A stretch of 64,000 nucleotides of DNA from Pieris napi (taxonomy: Eukaryota > Arthropoda > Insecta > Lepidoptera > Pieridae): the NCBI RefSeq assembly GCF_905475465.1, contig NC_062252.1, positions 7,130,001 to 7,194,000 of the forward strand, read 5' to 3'. Made by a program: the position numbers and the translations under genes. The notes under the pieces were generated by a model. The model saw nothing but the letters and a program-made list of their open reading frames with translations. It had not been told where the DNA came from and made no database searches. This document shows, in pieces, positions 23,923-36,106 of this stretch; the stretch's first letter is position 1; each line of letters begins with the position of its first letter.

Positions 23923-26812
23923 CTGAAAAAATAATTAAGCCTCATTACTTATTATATTTATTATTAAGGAATATTTAATATCAGGGCCTGATTAACCCTT
24001 AGGCTAATTAGGCTGCAGCCTAGGGCGCGACGATCAAGGGGGGCGCGGGCGCACTGAAATCGTGTCTTCGCCAACATCACCTCCTGCATATTTCAACTAG
24101 ACCGAGACAAAACACTAAATAAACTGTGAACTGGATCTACAAGCAGATGGCAAATTTTAGTATCGATGGCACTAAAAATCTGTCAAAAACTCGAAAAAAA
24201 TCAAAGTAAAGAGATCAAAATATGTTGTGCCTTTGGAACTCTGTGCTCGTAAAATTTCAAATCGTTAGTACACAGCTACAAGCAAGTTCTGATGATTTAT
24301 CTGACGTTGTTACTCTTTATAAGACATTGCTTATCTTAATACGTTGCGTGACGAAAAAGAGTTTAAAAATTTTGAATCAGAGGCAATCAAGAGATGCGAA
24401 GTGACCACATACAAAAATCATAATACAGTAAACACAACGTTTTGTTTCTTAAGGTAACTGTATGAACTAGACAACAGTGGATTTATTAGAAGCAAAGCAA
24501 AGGAGTTAAAACAACTAACTAAATGATTTAGGAGAAACCTTTGCGTCCATTTGGCACAGTTTTTAAAATCTGACACCAAGGCCTATACTTCTGCCAGAAC
24601 CCCAAAGGGTCTGTTGCAGTTAATAAAAAGTTTTAATATTTCAGATATGCTCCCGAATGTGGAGATAATATTAAGATTTTTTTGACAATGAGCGACCAAC
24701 TGCAGCGGCGAAAGGTCTTTTTCAGCACTTAAAAGAGTAAAAAGTTACTTGCGCTCCACACTCCGCCGTCGGAAAAATGACTTTTTACAAGCTATTAAAT
24801 TTGGAAAAATTGTGGAAAATTTTGATAACGCCAAAGCAAGAAAAATGCCTTTTGTATAAGCTAATAATAATTTGTTACTTAATTTTTTTAACAGTTGACA
24901 AAATGTTTCACTTTTTTGATACCTCTCGTCTTTTTTAAAGACAGCAACAGAAGTGTAAATATTTTAAAAATAACTTAAAGTCGAAGCAACATCACACACT
25001 AGATGACCACGTCTATGGTTATTAGCTACAACAACTAAGTTGTCCATAGAAACTAAGCCAATAGGAGTAATGTGGCCAAATACGAATTTGATTTGGTTTC
25101 CAACTTGGTAGCCAGCCTGTCATGATTTTGGTCGTATAATTTGTGAGGTGCTTGGCTTTTGTGTACGGTCAGGTAAAAATGGTTACAAGTCGTGCAAATG
25201 AAAGGACAGCGTTTGTTTCGCTTGCCGATCTGTAAATTTTTATAGATAGTATGAACCATGCTAAAATTTTTACACTAGTAAACAAAGTCAAAACTAATAT
25301 AAGTACTACTTTTTAGACCGGCCGTAATACACCTGTCACCTGGCGGGGTGCATCCTGATAAATAGCCTAGGGCGGTCAGAACTCTTAATCAGTCTCTGTT
25401 TAATATTCATTAATATAATGCTACAGTTTTTGCCAAAAGGTTTAGGTATATATATATATATAACCACAAATTCATAAGGTGTGACAATCAAAATTTACTT
25501 CAAGAAACATATGAGAACAATTGTTACCAATAAAAACTACTCAACCAGAAAAATCCAACACTTATAAATATACTTTTTTATAGTTTTATACATATAATCT
25601 TAATATGCTACCTTGCAACCATGTCACATAATGCAGTACAGGTATAAAAAGGTGGTTTTGTGGTGTAAAGTATTAAATTACAGAAAATTACCTATAAAAT
25701 ATAAAGTATGCAACAGCAAGTAAAGTCAATCCTCCAAATACAATAAGACCTCGCTTGACAACTCCAGGATTATTAATATCCACCATACTGGGATCCTTAG
25801 TGGTAGTGTTAGTAGCTGCTGTATCTTCAATTTTTGAAATTGGTTGGGCCACAACATTTGCTTCACTTGTTTTTGTGTCATTATCTGTAACATTAAAGAC
25901 TTACATTCAAAATGTTATAAGATGTGTATGTAATCTGTATATTTTTTTTAATATCTTATTGGTTAGTTGATAGCGGTATGTTAGTTCTCAAATCAAGGGC
26001 ATAGAATGGATAAGAAGAACTGGCAATAAACTCTCTATTTACTCGTTTTAATCACCAAGTTTTTGTTTAACACAACACTTGTACGGAGCTGAAACCATTA
26101 CATCATGTTCTATATGACACCTTAAGTAATTAATAATAATAAAATAAATTAAAAACAAAGATTTGTCCTCTATCAGCAAGCGGCATGGTGAAATAGGAGC
26201 ACGCACTTACATTCTATCTAACATAAAATATGTTTCTTCTAAATAATAACATAACATACTTTTAACTATATCTGTCTTGGTGATATTCACTTGGTCCTTC
26301 ACTGGCTCAGGTTTTTTTTTTAGAGTTATTAGATCTGGTTTGGTATTTAGATCAGGACTTGGAATATCTGCATTTGGTGCCTCATTCACAATACCACCTT
26401 CCGTTTGTCCTACCATTGGCTTCAATTCTTGGGTTATTTTCTGTGACTCAGTCTCAACTACACTGGATGACTTCATACTACTCTCTGCTTGCACTTCTGG
26501 TAGTACATCTCTTTTTATAACACCTGTGGATACATAAATGTTACTATTTTATAAATCATTAACATCAAGCTTTCATTTTATGATTAAACAGAATTGCTTC
26601 ACTTGTTGTTCCTTAAATTAAATCTAGTTAAGCTTAACCATTAAAATAAAATTCATTAGCCTTCTTGGTTACTAACTTAGTGCGTTTAAAGCCGCTTTGT
26701 AATGAAACGGCCAGTTTTCGTAGTTATAATCATCCGGAACATAGTTTCCTTTCTCGTCGTTTGTAGTCGCACAACTTAAATAGACAAAAATCCATACTAA
26801 TTGTTTAAGCAT
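23577..26812 (-). CDS. Fam174: FAM174-like single-pass membrane protein, four exons
   Basis: Exons (minus): 26677-26812, 26260-26523, 25692-25884, 23577-23922. All junctions are GT/AG and the phases (1, 1, 2) join without a stop, giving 312 residues. The start MLKQLVWIFVYLSCATT is a plausible signal peptide. Residues about 46-165 are polar and rich in E, K, S and T (extracellular or luminal). Residues about 178-198, RGLIVFGGLTLLAVAYFIFY, form one membrane span. The tail carries FRYGVL followed by an acidic stretch (MESDDDEDEDLEIFDL). A membrane span followed by RYGVL and an acidic tail matches the FAM174 (DUF1180) family; this is from memory of the family and the role is poorly known. The upstream flank of this gene is the segment triplicated with the otopetrin 3' half. 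The last intron holds a hAT element. Confidence 0.8.
23982..25398 (+). mobile_element. hAT transposon (ZMYM1-like type), degenerate, in a FAM174-like intron
   Basis: The ends CAGGGCCTGATTAA and, inverted, CAGAGACTGATTAAGA are bounded by a perfect 8-bp duplication TTTAATAT (23974-23981 and 25399-25406). The plus strand keeps transposase pieces. Near 24222 is WNSVLVKFQIVSTQLQA; from about 24690 is NCSGERSFSALKRVKSYLRS, the hAT C-terminal dimerisation motif, ending KARKMPFV and a stop. Frame changes and stops separate them, and the catalytic core is missing, so it cannot move by itself. Confidence 0.9.
25692..25884 (-). CDS. Fam174: FAM174-like exon 3 (membrane span)
   Basis: Acceptor TTACAG, donor GTAATT. 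Encodes NDTKTSEANVVAQP through the transmembrane segment to FYR, where the last codon is split with exon 4. Confidence 0.87.
25976..26215 (-). mobile_element. LINE 3'-UTR fragment in FAM174-like intron 2
   Basis: Closely similar over its length to 21144-21380 (CTCAAATCAAGGGC, AAGAAGAACTGGCAATAAAC, GATTTGTCCTCTATCAGC). No reverse transcriptase sequence is retained. Confidence 0.65.
26260..26523 (-). CDS. Fam174: FAM174-like exon 2
   Basis: Acceptor CCACAG, donor GTATGT. Encodes a low-complexity polar segment (SVIKRDVLPEV... to ...ITKTDIVK). The continuation of the ORF past 26260 is intron. Confidence 0.85.
26677..26812 (-). CDS. Fam174: FAM174-like exon 1 (start and signal peptide)
   Basis: ATG at 26810-26812. 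45 codons plus one base, ending before donor GTTAGT. It encodes the hydrophobic leader and NYVPDDYNYENWPFHYKAAL. Confidence 0.82.
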
Positions 26813-29811
26813 TATAAATTGTCTTTTAGAAGTTTAGAGAACAGATTTTGTTTCACACGTGTCGAGTTGTAGACTTATCGTGAAATAATTTTCCTGGTTT
26901 TAAAAATATCTTCCTGCTAACAATCAAAGATTCTTTGTTATGCACATGAGTTACACATATTACAGATATCACGCAATTCTAAAATACTTGATAGATAAAC
27001 GAAAACTGTAACTCGAACGTGTAATTTCATATTTCATTGCCGCTCGATAATTTGCAAATAATACAGCATTTTCTTATTAGTTTTTAAATTGATTTACAAA
27101 ATATGCGAACGTGCAATAATACTTGAACTTCAACTTTCAACTTTGCTAATGTATGTAGATAACTTGACATTTGACATATAAATATTACTAAAGATGTTTG
27201 CATAGATAATGATATCATAGTATATGCTTATAAGTTTCGAATAGTTTTATGCAAGAGATTCACTATAATCTAAAAAAAAATCGTAGGAAAATTTAATTAT
27301 TTATTAAACACAAGTTTTCATTCAAAGAGAAGTACAGGTACATAGTTACCTTTCAAATTTGTTTGTATGTTATTTGCTTCTAACTATCTTCGTAATAATA
27401 AAAATTTAATTATAAAAGCAATGGAAAATTCTGTAAATCAATAATTATTATTGAAATAATGGATAATATTTAAAAGTTTGAATGTTATATTTATTTACCA
27501 CACATTTGATATGTGTAGTAAATACCAATTACTATCGCACAAGAATTTTAATATTTTTTTTAAACACAGATCAGAATCAATTCTTTTAGATTTTAAGTAG
27601 CGCCATCTACTTGCAGTTAGTGGTTTTAAATCAACTTTAATGCCATACACGTTTCTAAACTTAACCAGCATAGTAGGTACTATTGCAATATGAAAAACTA
27701 TTAATGATGATTACAAGTCAAACACATTATTAAACTAAATAGCTCCATATCAACCTTAATAGCATCATATCTTTCACTTACATTAACTTTGTATAATTGA
27801 ATATAATTGGGGCATAATTTGTGTTAATATAATATAATATAATGTTAATAGATAAAATTGACAATCAGTACTAAATTAAAATAAAACACTAGGTTAATAG
27901 GTTTCAATAATACACACAATAAATTGTTATAATTAATTATTTAATTTACTCAAATATACATTTATATTTTATAATATTTTAAAGTAGAGATTCCAAACAT
28001 TTATTTTTATAAGTATCTAATTTAACATCGAGAAAACAACATGATTTATTTATTAAGTTACAAATATCGGTACATTTTCCAAACTTTAGGTGCCTTCACT
28101 TTACGTACAAAATTTAAGTTAGAAATCATATAGAGTTATAAAAGGGCTTACTAATACTTAAGTGTTAAAAATACCAGCAGTGATAAAACCAAGCCATACA
28201 CGCAATCTCTTTAATATCGAACATTCACCGCGTAGCCTTTTCAAATGATGGCTATAATTTTTGACGCCAAAATTGATTTCATCTTAAATTTGTATCATAA
28301 TTTATAATAATTCACTCAAAACTACATTCACTCGCATCTCACAAGGTGAGCTCACACTCTCCGAAACTGTAATCAGATCCTTAAATTTTAAATAAATATA
28401 TTATTAAATAATATTTTAAGATCTATTTATACGCAATTGGTACGTAACATAATGATATAGCGCTTGACGCCTTCGTTTATGTAATACAGTAATAAGCTCA
28501 CTATAGTTACAATACTTAAGTAAATTATAAAGATAGCTTATAAAATTAGATTGCACATAAATATTGTTACGAAAATATGACGTAAATATATTATTAGTTA
28601 ACACAAAAGATTAGAACGTGTAGGTACTTTAGACTTTTAAAATCTACTGAGGTTAGGTTAGTACTTAGTAACAAGTCCGTTCCGCACGAAGTCTCGAAAT
28701 AAAAGTGAGTCAACGCCGGAGTCCGGACGCCGGTGTTGCCACGCTTTATATAGGTTTCTGCTACAAGATGGCGTTAGTCCGCTAACAATATTATAATGTA
28801 AAGACATTTCATGCAATAGAATTTTATATAATTTGGTTTATCTCGTTCGTAGATTGGCGAAATTTACACTAAACATCAGCAATAAATTTTAATCTTTCAG
28901 CAAATACAACAATAGATTTATACAATTTCAACGCTAAATATAGTGCTTATAAAATGTGAGCGAATTATTAAAAAAACTATTGCATATAAGCAGTTCCTGT
29001 TATATTCCTGCTATTCTTGTGTTTTGGTGTTCTGCTTATAAGCACTTACATCATCTAAATACTATTCGTACGTAACATCCATATTCTACTTATCTCAAAT
29101 AAGTTGGCTAATAAATTTTTGAAACTTTAATATTATAATACCTACGCAACTACTTCATTAAAATGGAGAACGTCGTGTTTGTTAAAGGCCTTAGAAATTA
29201 ATGGCCATTATTAATATTTAGTCCTTGTTACGTGTCATAACTTTTTTGATACCTTGTATATATATATAGTTGTATATATATAGATGAAAGACGATGGAAG
29301 GATGATATAGGCAGCTAAAGAAATTTTAGCATTGGATTATTTTTTTTTGGGTTTTGAGTGGGAGCACAAAAAGGTGGCCATTGGCACTGAGCTGTGAAAA
29401 AAGAACCTTATCTCGAAGGTTTTTGGATTCAATCATATTTAACTATTCCTTATTAACAAAGAGTCTTAACGATTTTTAATTTAATAAATTATTTAAAAGT
29501 TGCCGATGATTATTCACAGGTATAAATATATATATTTCATATAGCTGTTAGCTGTTAGACTGTAAAGTGTATATATGGAAGTATTTCAACAACACAATAC
29601 TATAAGTACACGTTTCCGTACGAAATCGCGTATAATTTTTAATTTTAAAAACCAAATTACTTAATAACTGAGTTTCATTTTGGTAGTTAATTTTATCAAG
29701 ATGGTATAAGGGAAGAAACCATTCATAACAAATTCTGATTTGTTTTAATTAGCAATATATACGTATTAAATGTTCATCAGACTTGGAAATAAAACTGTAA
29801 GTGGAATGTGA

Positions 29812-29990
29812 CTAACCAATTCGACTTAGGGTCCTTCAAGAAAAGAGCGTACCAATTCTTGAAAGGCTGGCAACGCACTTGCGAGCCTTCTGGCATTGTG
29901 AGTGTCCATGGGCAGCGGTATCACTTAACATCAGGTGAGCCTCCTGCCCGTTTGCCTCCTATTACATAAAATTATAAAGGAAAAAAAGTA
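29812..29990 (+). mobile_element. LINE reverse-transcriptase tail, inserted in unit 1
   Basis: Translation includes FKKRAYQFLKGWQRTC-like sequence, and the fragment ends in an A-rich tail. Absent from the equivalent position in unit 3 (about 42350), so it arrived after duplication or was lost there. Confidence 0.6.
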
Positions 29991-30228
29991 TTAATTGTTT
30001 TGTCAAATTTTCTTTTTCGTGTCGTGTCTGTTTCCAATATTCCTAAAATGCTATAGTCGGGAGTTTACTTGACGTTCTACCTGCGCTAAATATACCTAGA
30101 CTGAAATCGAAAAATTACAATTGCTGTCCCGGATAAGGACGAAATCAGTAAAAACCCTCATATCGTATCGGAAACTAAAGCTTATATATCGCAAATATCT
30201 AACTAAATCCATTTTGATAGATGGGGAT

Positions 30229-33200
30229 TCACTCAAGTCGAGCTTTGTAGCTTATCTTCCAGATATCGGCGAGGGTGATGGTTGAGTGGAAGCGATGAAG
30301 TGCACAGAGGAGCAGAGTTAATCATCTGGAAAATATCGAATCCATAAAACCTCCATCATGACAAGATCCTTCATATGACAGAAAACGCTATGGGAATATT
30401 CTCATGGTTAACAAGTAACCATTTCCATACAGATTCTATTGGTGACTGCAGGTATTGGTCTACAGTCTAGGTAAGTGTAAGATACAGAAATGGACTTAAC
30501 TACGTCTCCCGTATGTCAAAATTCATTACGGTTTTGACATACTGGATACCTAGCGGTGAGTGTCGACTCTGTTCCCTAGGTTTCGTAGGTTAGTTAAATA
30601 ATATTATTTTAGCATTTAAAAATTGACTGAGTTTCGTGTTATAGCTCATCTAGGTATATTATATTTTTGTTCTAAAATAACAGAAGACCGATCTCCAAGA
30701 AATTTCAATTGACGCTTAAAAATTCTTTCTGAAACTTTATTTGAAAAATCTATAATAATAAGTATTAATTTTATTTATACCTGTAGTACGCTCAAGCATC
30801 CGGTGATCATTACAAGAAGGTTTGGTTTGTGCGTGAAGGCTCCCATTCCACCAGCAATCACACTGAGCACGGCATATGTTAACAGACCAAACGCCGACAC
30901 GCGAAGGAGGACATCGTTCTAGTCCCACTGCTCCCAAAGGAACTCCAACGATTGCACCCTGTGAATAGGCTCGGTATAGGAGGGAGGATCTGCGCTCCAT
31001 CTCATTTTACTACCACTAATCGTAAAAAAACAAACCAAAAATGGCATGAGTTAGAAAAGGAGATGTTAATCACAAATGTGTCGGTTATGAAAATGTCGGA
31101 GCTGTTAAGGAAGGAGGATGGGATGAAATGGAAGGGACAAAAAACTAAAATCAATCATAAAAGACATGCAAATTTTAATCCAATGGCGGAACTTTGCGAA
31201 CATTATAAATTAAATAAAAAACATTATCATGTTTGAAATTCAATAGATTTAATGAAAAAACTGTTTTTAACGGATTAAAGTTTTGTATTATTATTATAAA
31301 CGCACGCTGTAAAGCACGCGAAACGTCGGATAAATTTAAAATTATGTTAAATAATTGTAAATTTATAATAATACGTAACTTTAATCCGTTAAAAACAGTT
31401 TTTTTCATTAAATGTGTAAAGGTTATGTCAATCAAAGACAATATTATTCAATAGATTTATTTTACATACAACTTACCGTTTAAATCCGATCGGAATTACC
31501 AGAATAGTAAGCACCATGAGCGCGTAGTAAGCCACATCCGGCAAATAAATCAAGCAGCTGATTGATGCCACCAAGAACAGCAAACCGCAGAAGATGCGGC
31601 CTAAAGATGGCCCTGCGCAGTCAATGTGGTGGTCGCGTTGCACCGCTGCTATCGCTTCCGCCCTACGCATATAAGGTGCGCAATATATGTAACATATTTT
31701 TACAAGTATAATACTTCTATTGTTTCTATTTCATGTTCTATATCACTAGTATGAGAATTAAAATAAATGGAGTTAGTGATAAATAATGATGGTTAGTTAG
31801 TTAATTATTCTGGTGTCACGTAGGGGGGAAATAGCGGGGCATTATGCCAGAGAAATTCTTCTCAGATTAATTCCCAGCCCCACAGTCCACGCGTCAAGCT
31901 CGACAACCTTGATGCGGGCCTGCGTAAGCGCATTTTCACCTCATATAAAAAAAAAGTTAATTAATCTGGTTTAGGTATAATGGATGAATGTTTCTGTGAA
32001 TGATCGACTAAAACGACTGTTTCTGTGAATGATTTTTCTTATACACATCCATGTCAAAAAGTAATTGAAATTGTTCCCTTGATAAATTAATAAAAAATGA
32101 ACCCATCTAGTTACAATGTATTTTAACTAATGATTTTAACGATGACTTACCCGAAATAGCAGTCAATATGCTTCCACATGACGTAGAGTATCGCAATGGC
32201 GGTGACGAATAAGCAATCAATGATTAAGGCGGAAAGATATGGCGCGGGGACACTGACATTTGTTTCCATTATCGTATTCCTTTCAGACACGCTCGTATTA
32301 TCAATATTAGCGATCAAGGCAGCTGGGTTCATGGTATCGATAGACTCAAACATTTCCTATGAATTGTCCGCTGAAAGAAGGAAATCTAATCATAATTTTC
32401 TTGAAATATAGTCAATATTGGACAGAAATTCTAGCCAGGTAAAAAACTTTGATTGCAGATAAATGTGGAATTCTTCCTGACCGACTTGCGGCACTGACTT
32501 TGTACGCCATAGTCAACTGAAGGAATCACTCGTAAATATCCGAAATTAAAATACAATCTAAAAACGTGCTACAAATGATAATAAGGAAAAATAGCCGAAA
32601 CTGAAAATAATGCTACTGGATTAACGTGAGACCGAAGACACATCGAAAGGGTGCAGCTGAATGTGGTAGTTCATCGACACAATTAGTTTTGACACTATTG
32701 CCCCAAACATCTCTATCATATCCAAAACTCTCTTAGGTCGTGGGCACCAAATTGGATACCGTACTAACAATAGGTTTCACCGTAGAAGTGTACAGCCATT
32801 GGAATACTTCCAACATGGCTGTCTGAGTTTGAGTCGATTTCGTCCCGGGCGTGATCGATGCGTAAGTGGTGAACGGGTTATCATTCGGCCACAACCCAGT
32901 AACCCTGTGGTTTTACTTCTTGTCGTACCCATTCGTGCTCATTATTACGTCGATGAACTTTGATTTAGGAGTGAAACCACCACCAAAGTAATATGAGGCA
33001 TGAGTAGATGAAAATTGTTAGGTAACGTTTATCACGCAGGAAATTTTAGTATGAGAAAAGGCTGGAAGATTTTTATCTATTTCTGATTATACTAACTGGT
33101 GGTGAGAGTTACAGTCGGGGTCGAAAAGCTACTGTAATTGCTGCGGATTTAAAGGTGTGGTCGCAGTCGATGCAACAGTGGTAGCAGCCGTCGTTACAGC

Positions 33201-33247
33201 ACCAAAAACACGACCCGCACCTCTCAAAGTCTGATTACGAATTGCTT
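30229..33247 (-). pseudogene. Otopetrin partial copy, unit 1 (exons 9-13 and part of 15)
   Basis: Equivalents of the intact gene: exon 9 33097-33247, exon 10 32656-33007, exon 11 32151-32370, exon 12 31477-31667 (partial), exon 13 30781-31015, exon 15 30229-30323 (partial). Exon 14 and half of exon 15 are deleted. Lesions: the exon 10 acceptor AG is AT and its donor is lost; there is a TAA in exon 10 (32913-32915), a TAG in exon 11 (32357-32359) and a TAG in exon 13 (30919-30921); exon 12 lacks its 5' part and has a 48-bp in-frame deletion. Exons 1-8 are absent because the duplicated segment ends in intron 8. Confidence 0.92.
31814..31954 (+). mobile_element. Short retroposon insertion with 15-bp target duplication
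   Basis: 141 GC-richer bases ending in an A-run, bounded by AGTTAATTATTCTGG (31799-31813) and AGTTAATTAATCTGG (31955-31969). Units 2 and 3 carry the empty site. This is probably a 5'-truncated LINE end; family unknown. Confidence 0.8.
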
Positions 33248-35598
33248 CTGAAAATTTTAATACATTTTTAACTATAATTATCTTAATTAGCTACAACCGA
33301 ACACACTTTTGAAAATCAAATAATTTTTCTGGTTCTAAAAATATCTTCCTGCCAACAATCAATAATTCTTTGTTATACACGTAAGTAACACATATTACAG
33401 ATATCTCGCAATTCTAAAATATTGGATAGATAAACGTTAACTGTAATTCGAACATATAATTTTATATTTCATTGCCGCTCGATAATTTGCAAATAATACC
33501 TACAACGTTTTTAAATTGAGTTAGATGCGAAATGCGAACGTCGGACGTCCGATATTACTTACACTTCAACTTTCAACTTTGCTATTTCAGATAACTTGAC
33601 ATTTGACATATAAATGTTACTAATAGATGTTTGCATAGATAATGATATCATAGTAAATGCTCATATGTTATGAATAGCTTTAAGCAAGCGACTCAGTATT
33701 ATCAAAAAATTACGAAGTTTAAATAATGTAATAATCCTCAACATCTTTCAAATTAGTTTGAATGTTATTTGTTACACTAATTACACTTCTAAAAAAGCTC
33801 TTAAAATATATTAAAAAAAGTCAGACTCATCTTTGTTCAAATTAAATCAGTGGAAAATTCTGAAAATCATTAATTACTTATTATTAAAATAATGCAAAAT
33901 ATTTAAAAGTTTAAATATTTAAATCAAATGTGTGGTAACCAATTATTATCGTACAAGAATGTTAATATTTTTTTTAAACTCTCAGATCTAAATTAACACT
34001 ATGATTTACTGACTGATTCACATTCTTTTAGGTTTTAAGTAGCACCATCTAGTTCCAGTAAGTGGTTTTAAATACACTTATCTAATACCATCCACGTTTC
34101 TACACTTAAACACCATTATACTAGTAGTATAATACAATATGAAAAACTGACTACAATATGAAAAAAAAATACTATTGCAATATGAAAAACTATCAATACC
34201 AAATATGTACTCCAAGGTTTTTTATTGATTTACAAGACATATACATTTTTAAACTAAATTGCACCATTTCTTTCATTTACATTAACTTTGTATAATTTAA
34301 AATAATTGGGGCGTAATTTCTGTTTCATAGATAAAATTGACAATTAGTACCTACTAAATAAAAATTAAACACTAGGTGAATAGGTTTAAATAATACACAC
34401 AATAAATTGTTATCATTATTTATTTAATTTACTTAAATACACATTTATATTTTATAATCTAATTTAACATCGAGAAAACCACATAATTTCATACACCTAA
34501 GATACAAATACAACAACACGCAATCTTTAATATAAAACATTCATCGCGTAGCCTTCTCAAAGAAAAGAAAATATAATTTTTGACGCCAATTTTAATTTCA
34601 TCTAAAATTTGTATTATAAAAAAAGGATTGTGTGGTTTTATGAAACCACGGTAAAAGTGAAACTTTTTTTCACATTAAAGACATTGAACAAAGATTTTTT
34701 GGAATAATATTCCATTAAGGGCATTAAAATCCCTTTATCAATCTTAATTTTTAATTAATTGGAAAATTTGAATGATAAATAACGTTTAAGTTATACAATA
34801 ATAAACTCATTATTACAATGTATAAGTAAATTATATAGACAGCTTATACAAATAGATTGCACATAAAGGTTTTACATTTCATGCAATAGAATTTTATATA
34901 ATTTTGTTTATCTCGTTCGTAGATTGGCAAAATTTACACAAAACGTCAACAATAAATTTTACCCTTTGAGCAAATACCATAATAATTCGTATTTATACAA
35001 TTTCAACGCTGAATACAGTGCTAATAAAATGTGAGCGATGTATAATAAATATACCTAGATTGAAATCGAAAAACTACAATTTCTGTCCCGGATAAGGACG
35101 AAATCGGCAAAACCCTCATATCTTATCGGCAACTAAAGCTTATATATCGCCAATATCTTACTAAGTCCATTTTGATGGATGGGAATTCACTCAAGTTGAG
35201 CTTAGAAGCTGTTCTTCCAGATATCGATGAGGTTCACGGCTGATTGGAAGCGATGGTATATGCGAAAGGGCAGAGTAAATCCTTGTACGCAGGACCAGGC
35301 GACGAATCCGTTGAAATCCAATTGGACCTTGAATTTGGAAGAATTTAATAAAAATTTATTCATAAAAGTAACCGGACGGGCAATGTTAAGTTTTAAAATT
35401 ATTATAATATAATGTAAAAAATCTACGTTATTAAAAACTAAAAATATTGAAAAGAAAATAAAACTTAAAAGCGCTTAAATTGTATAAACGAGTTTAAAGA
35501 ATTTAAATTAATATTTTTTAAGGATTAAATTGATGATTGTATCTGAGATAACTTATCCGACAATTATTGTTACTCCGGAAATTGAACCCAAGAAGTTC

Positions 35599-35615
35599 GG
35601 GGGGGGGGGGGGGGG
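35599..35615. repeat. G homopolymer, 17 bases
   Basis: A run of 17 G in unit 2 replaces a short mixed sequence seen in unit 3 (about 43303). Length is prone to sequencing error. Confidence 0.9.
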
Positions 35616-36106
35616 CCAAGTATCAGAGGCCTAACTCCTAAAAATAGGTTATAAACTGTCGATTTACTAACTTACCGGGTTATCAAAAACTTTCTGATCT
35701 TCAAGGGCGTATATGAGCCACATGGCTATATTGGAGATGAGCAAGAAGGAGACAACTTCAAGGACTAGCTTGCTGCCCTCTACTTCTGGAAGATGTATTC
35801 GACGCCTGGACACATCCGCAATGAAAAGCTGTTGAAGAATCACCTGGGAATTATCGAATCCATTAGTCCTCCATCATGACACTCAACAGAAAACGCTATA
35901 GGAATATTCTCATGGTTAACAAGTAACCATTTCCATACATATTCTATGGGTGAGTGCAGGTATAGGTATAGTCTAGGTAAGTGTAAGATAAAGAACTGGA
36001 CTTAACTACGTCTCCCGTATGTCAAAATCCGTTACGTTTTTAAAATACTGGATACCTATTGATAAGTGTCGATTCTGTTGCCTAGGTTTCGTAGGTTAGT
36101 TAAATA

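Larger units (their letters stand above)
26886..33320. repeat. Segmental duplication, unit 1
   Basis: Starts about 75 bases upstream of the FAM174-like ATG with TTTTCCTGGTTTTAAAAATA and ends after a copy of otopetrin exon 9. It is collinear with 33321-39700 and 39701-46430. The 28.0-29.8 kb part is very like 40.8-42.4 kb in unit 3, including shared segments that unit 2 lacks. Unit-specific changes include about 210 extra bases at 28577-28796, a LINE tail at 29812-29990 and a retroposon at 31814-31954. Confidence 0.9.

Noticed and set aside
30737..31000. Minus-strand 87-codon ORF MERRSSLLYRAYSQG...
   Set aside because: It reads the unit 1 otopetrin exon 13 in the wrong frame; the true frame has a TAG.
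31175..31454. Overlapping antisense ORFs around a TTAACGGATTAAAG-type inverted repeat
   Set aside because: They follow a local foldback (copies near 31260 and 31385) in an intron-equivalent region. The repeat may be a small MITE, but I could not fix its ends.
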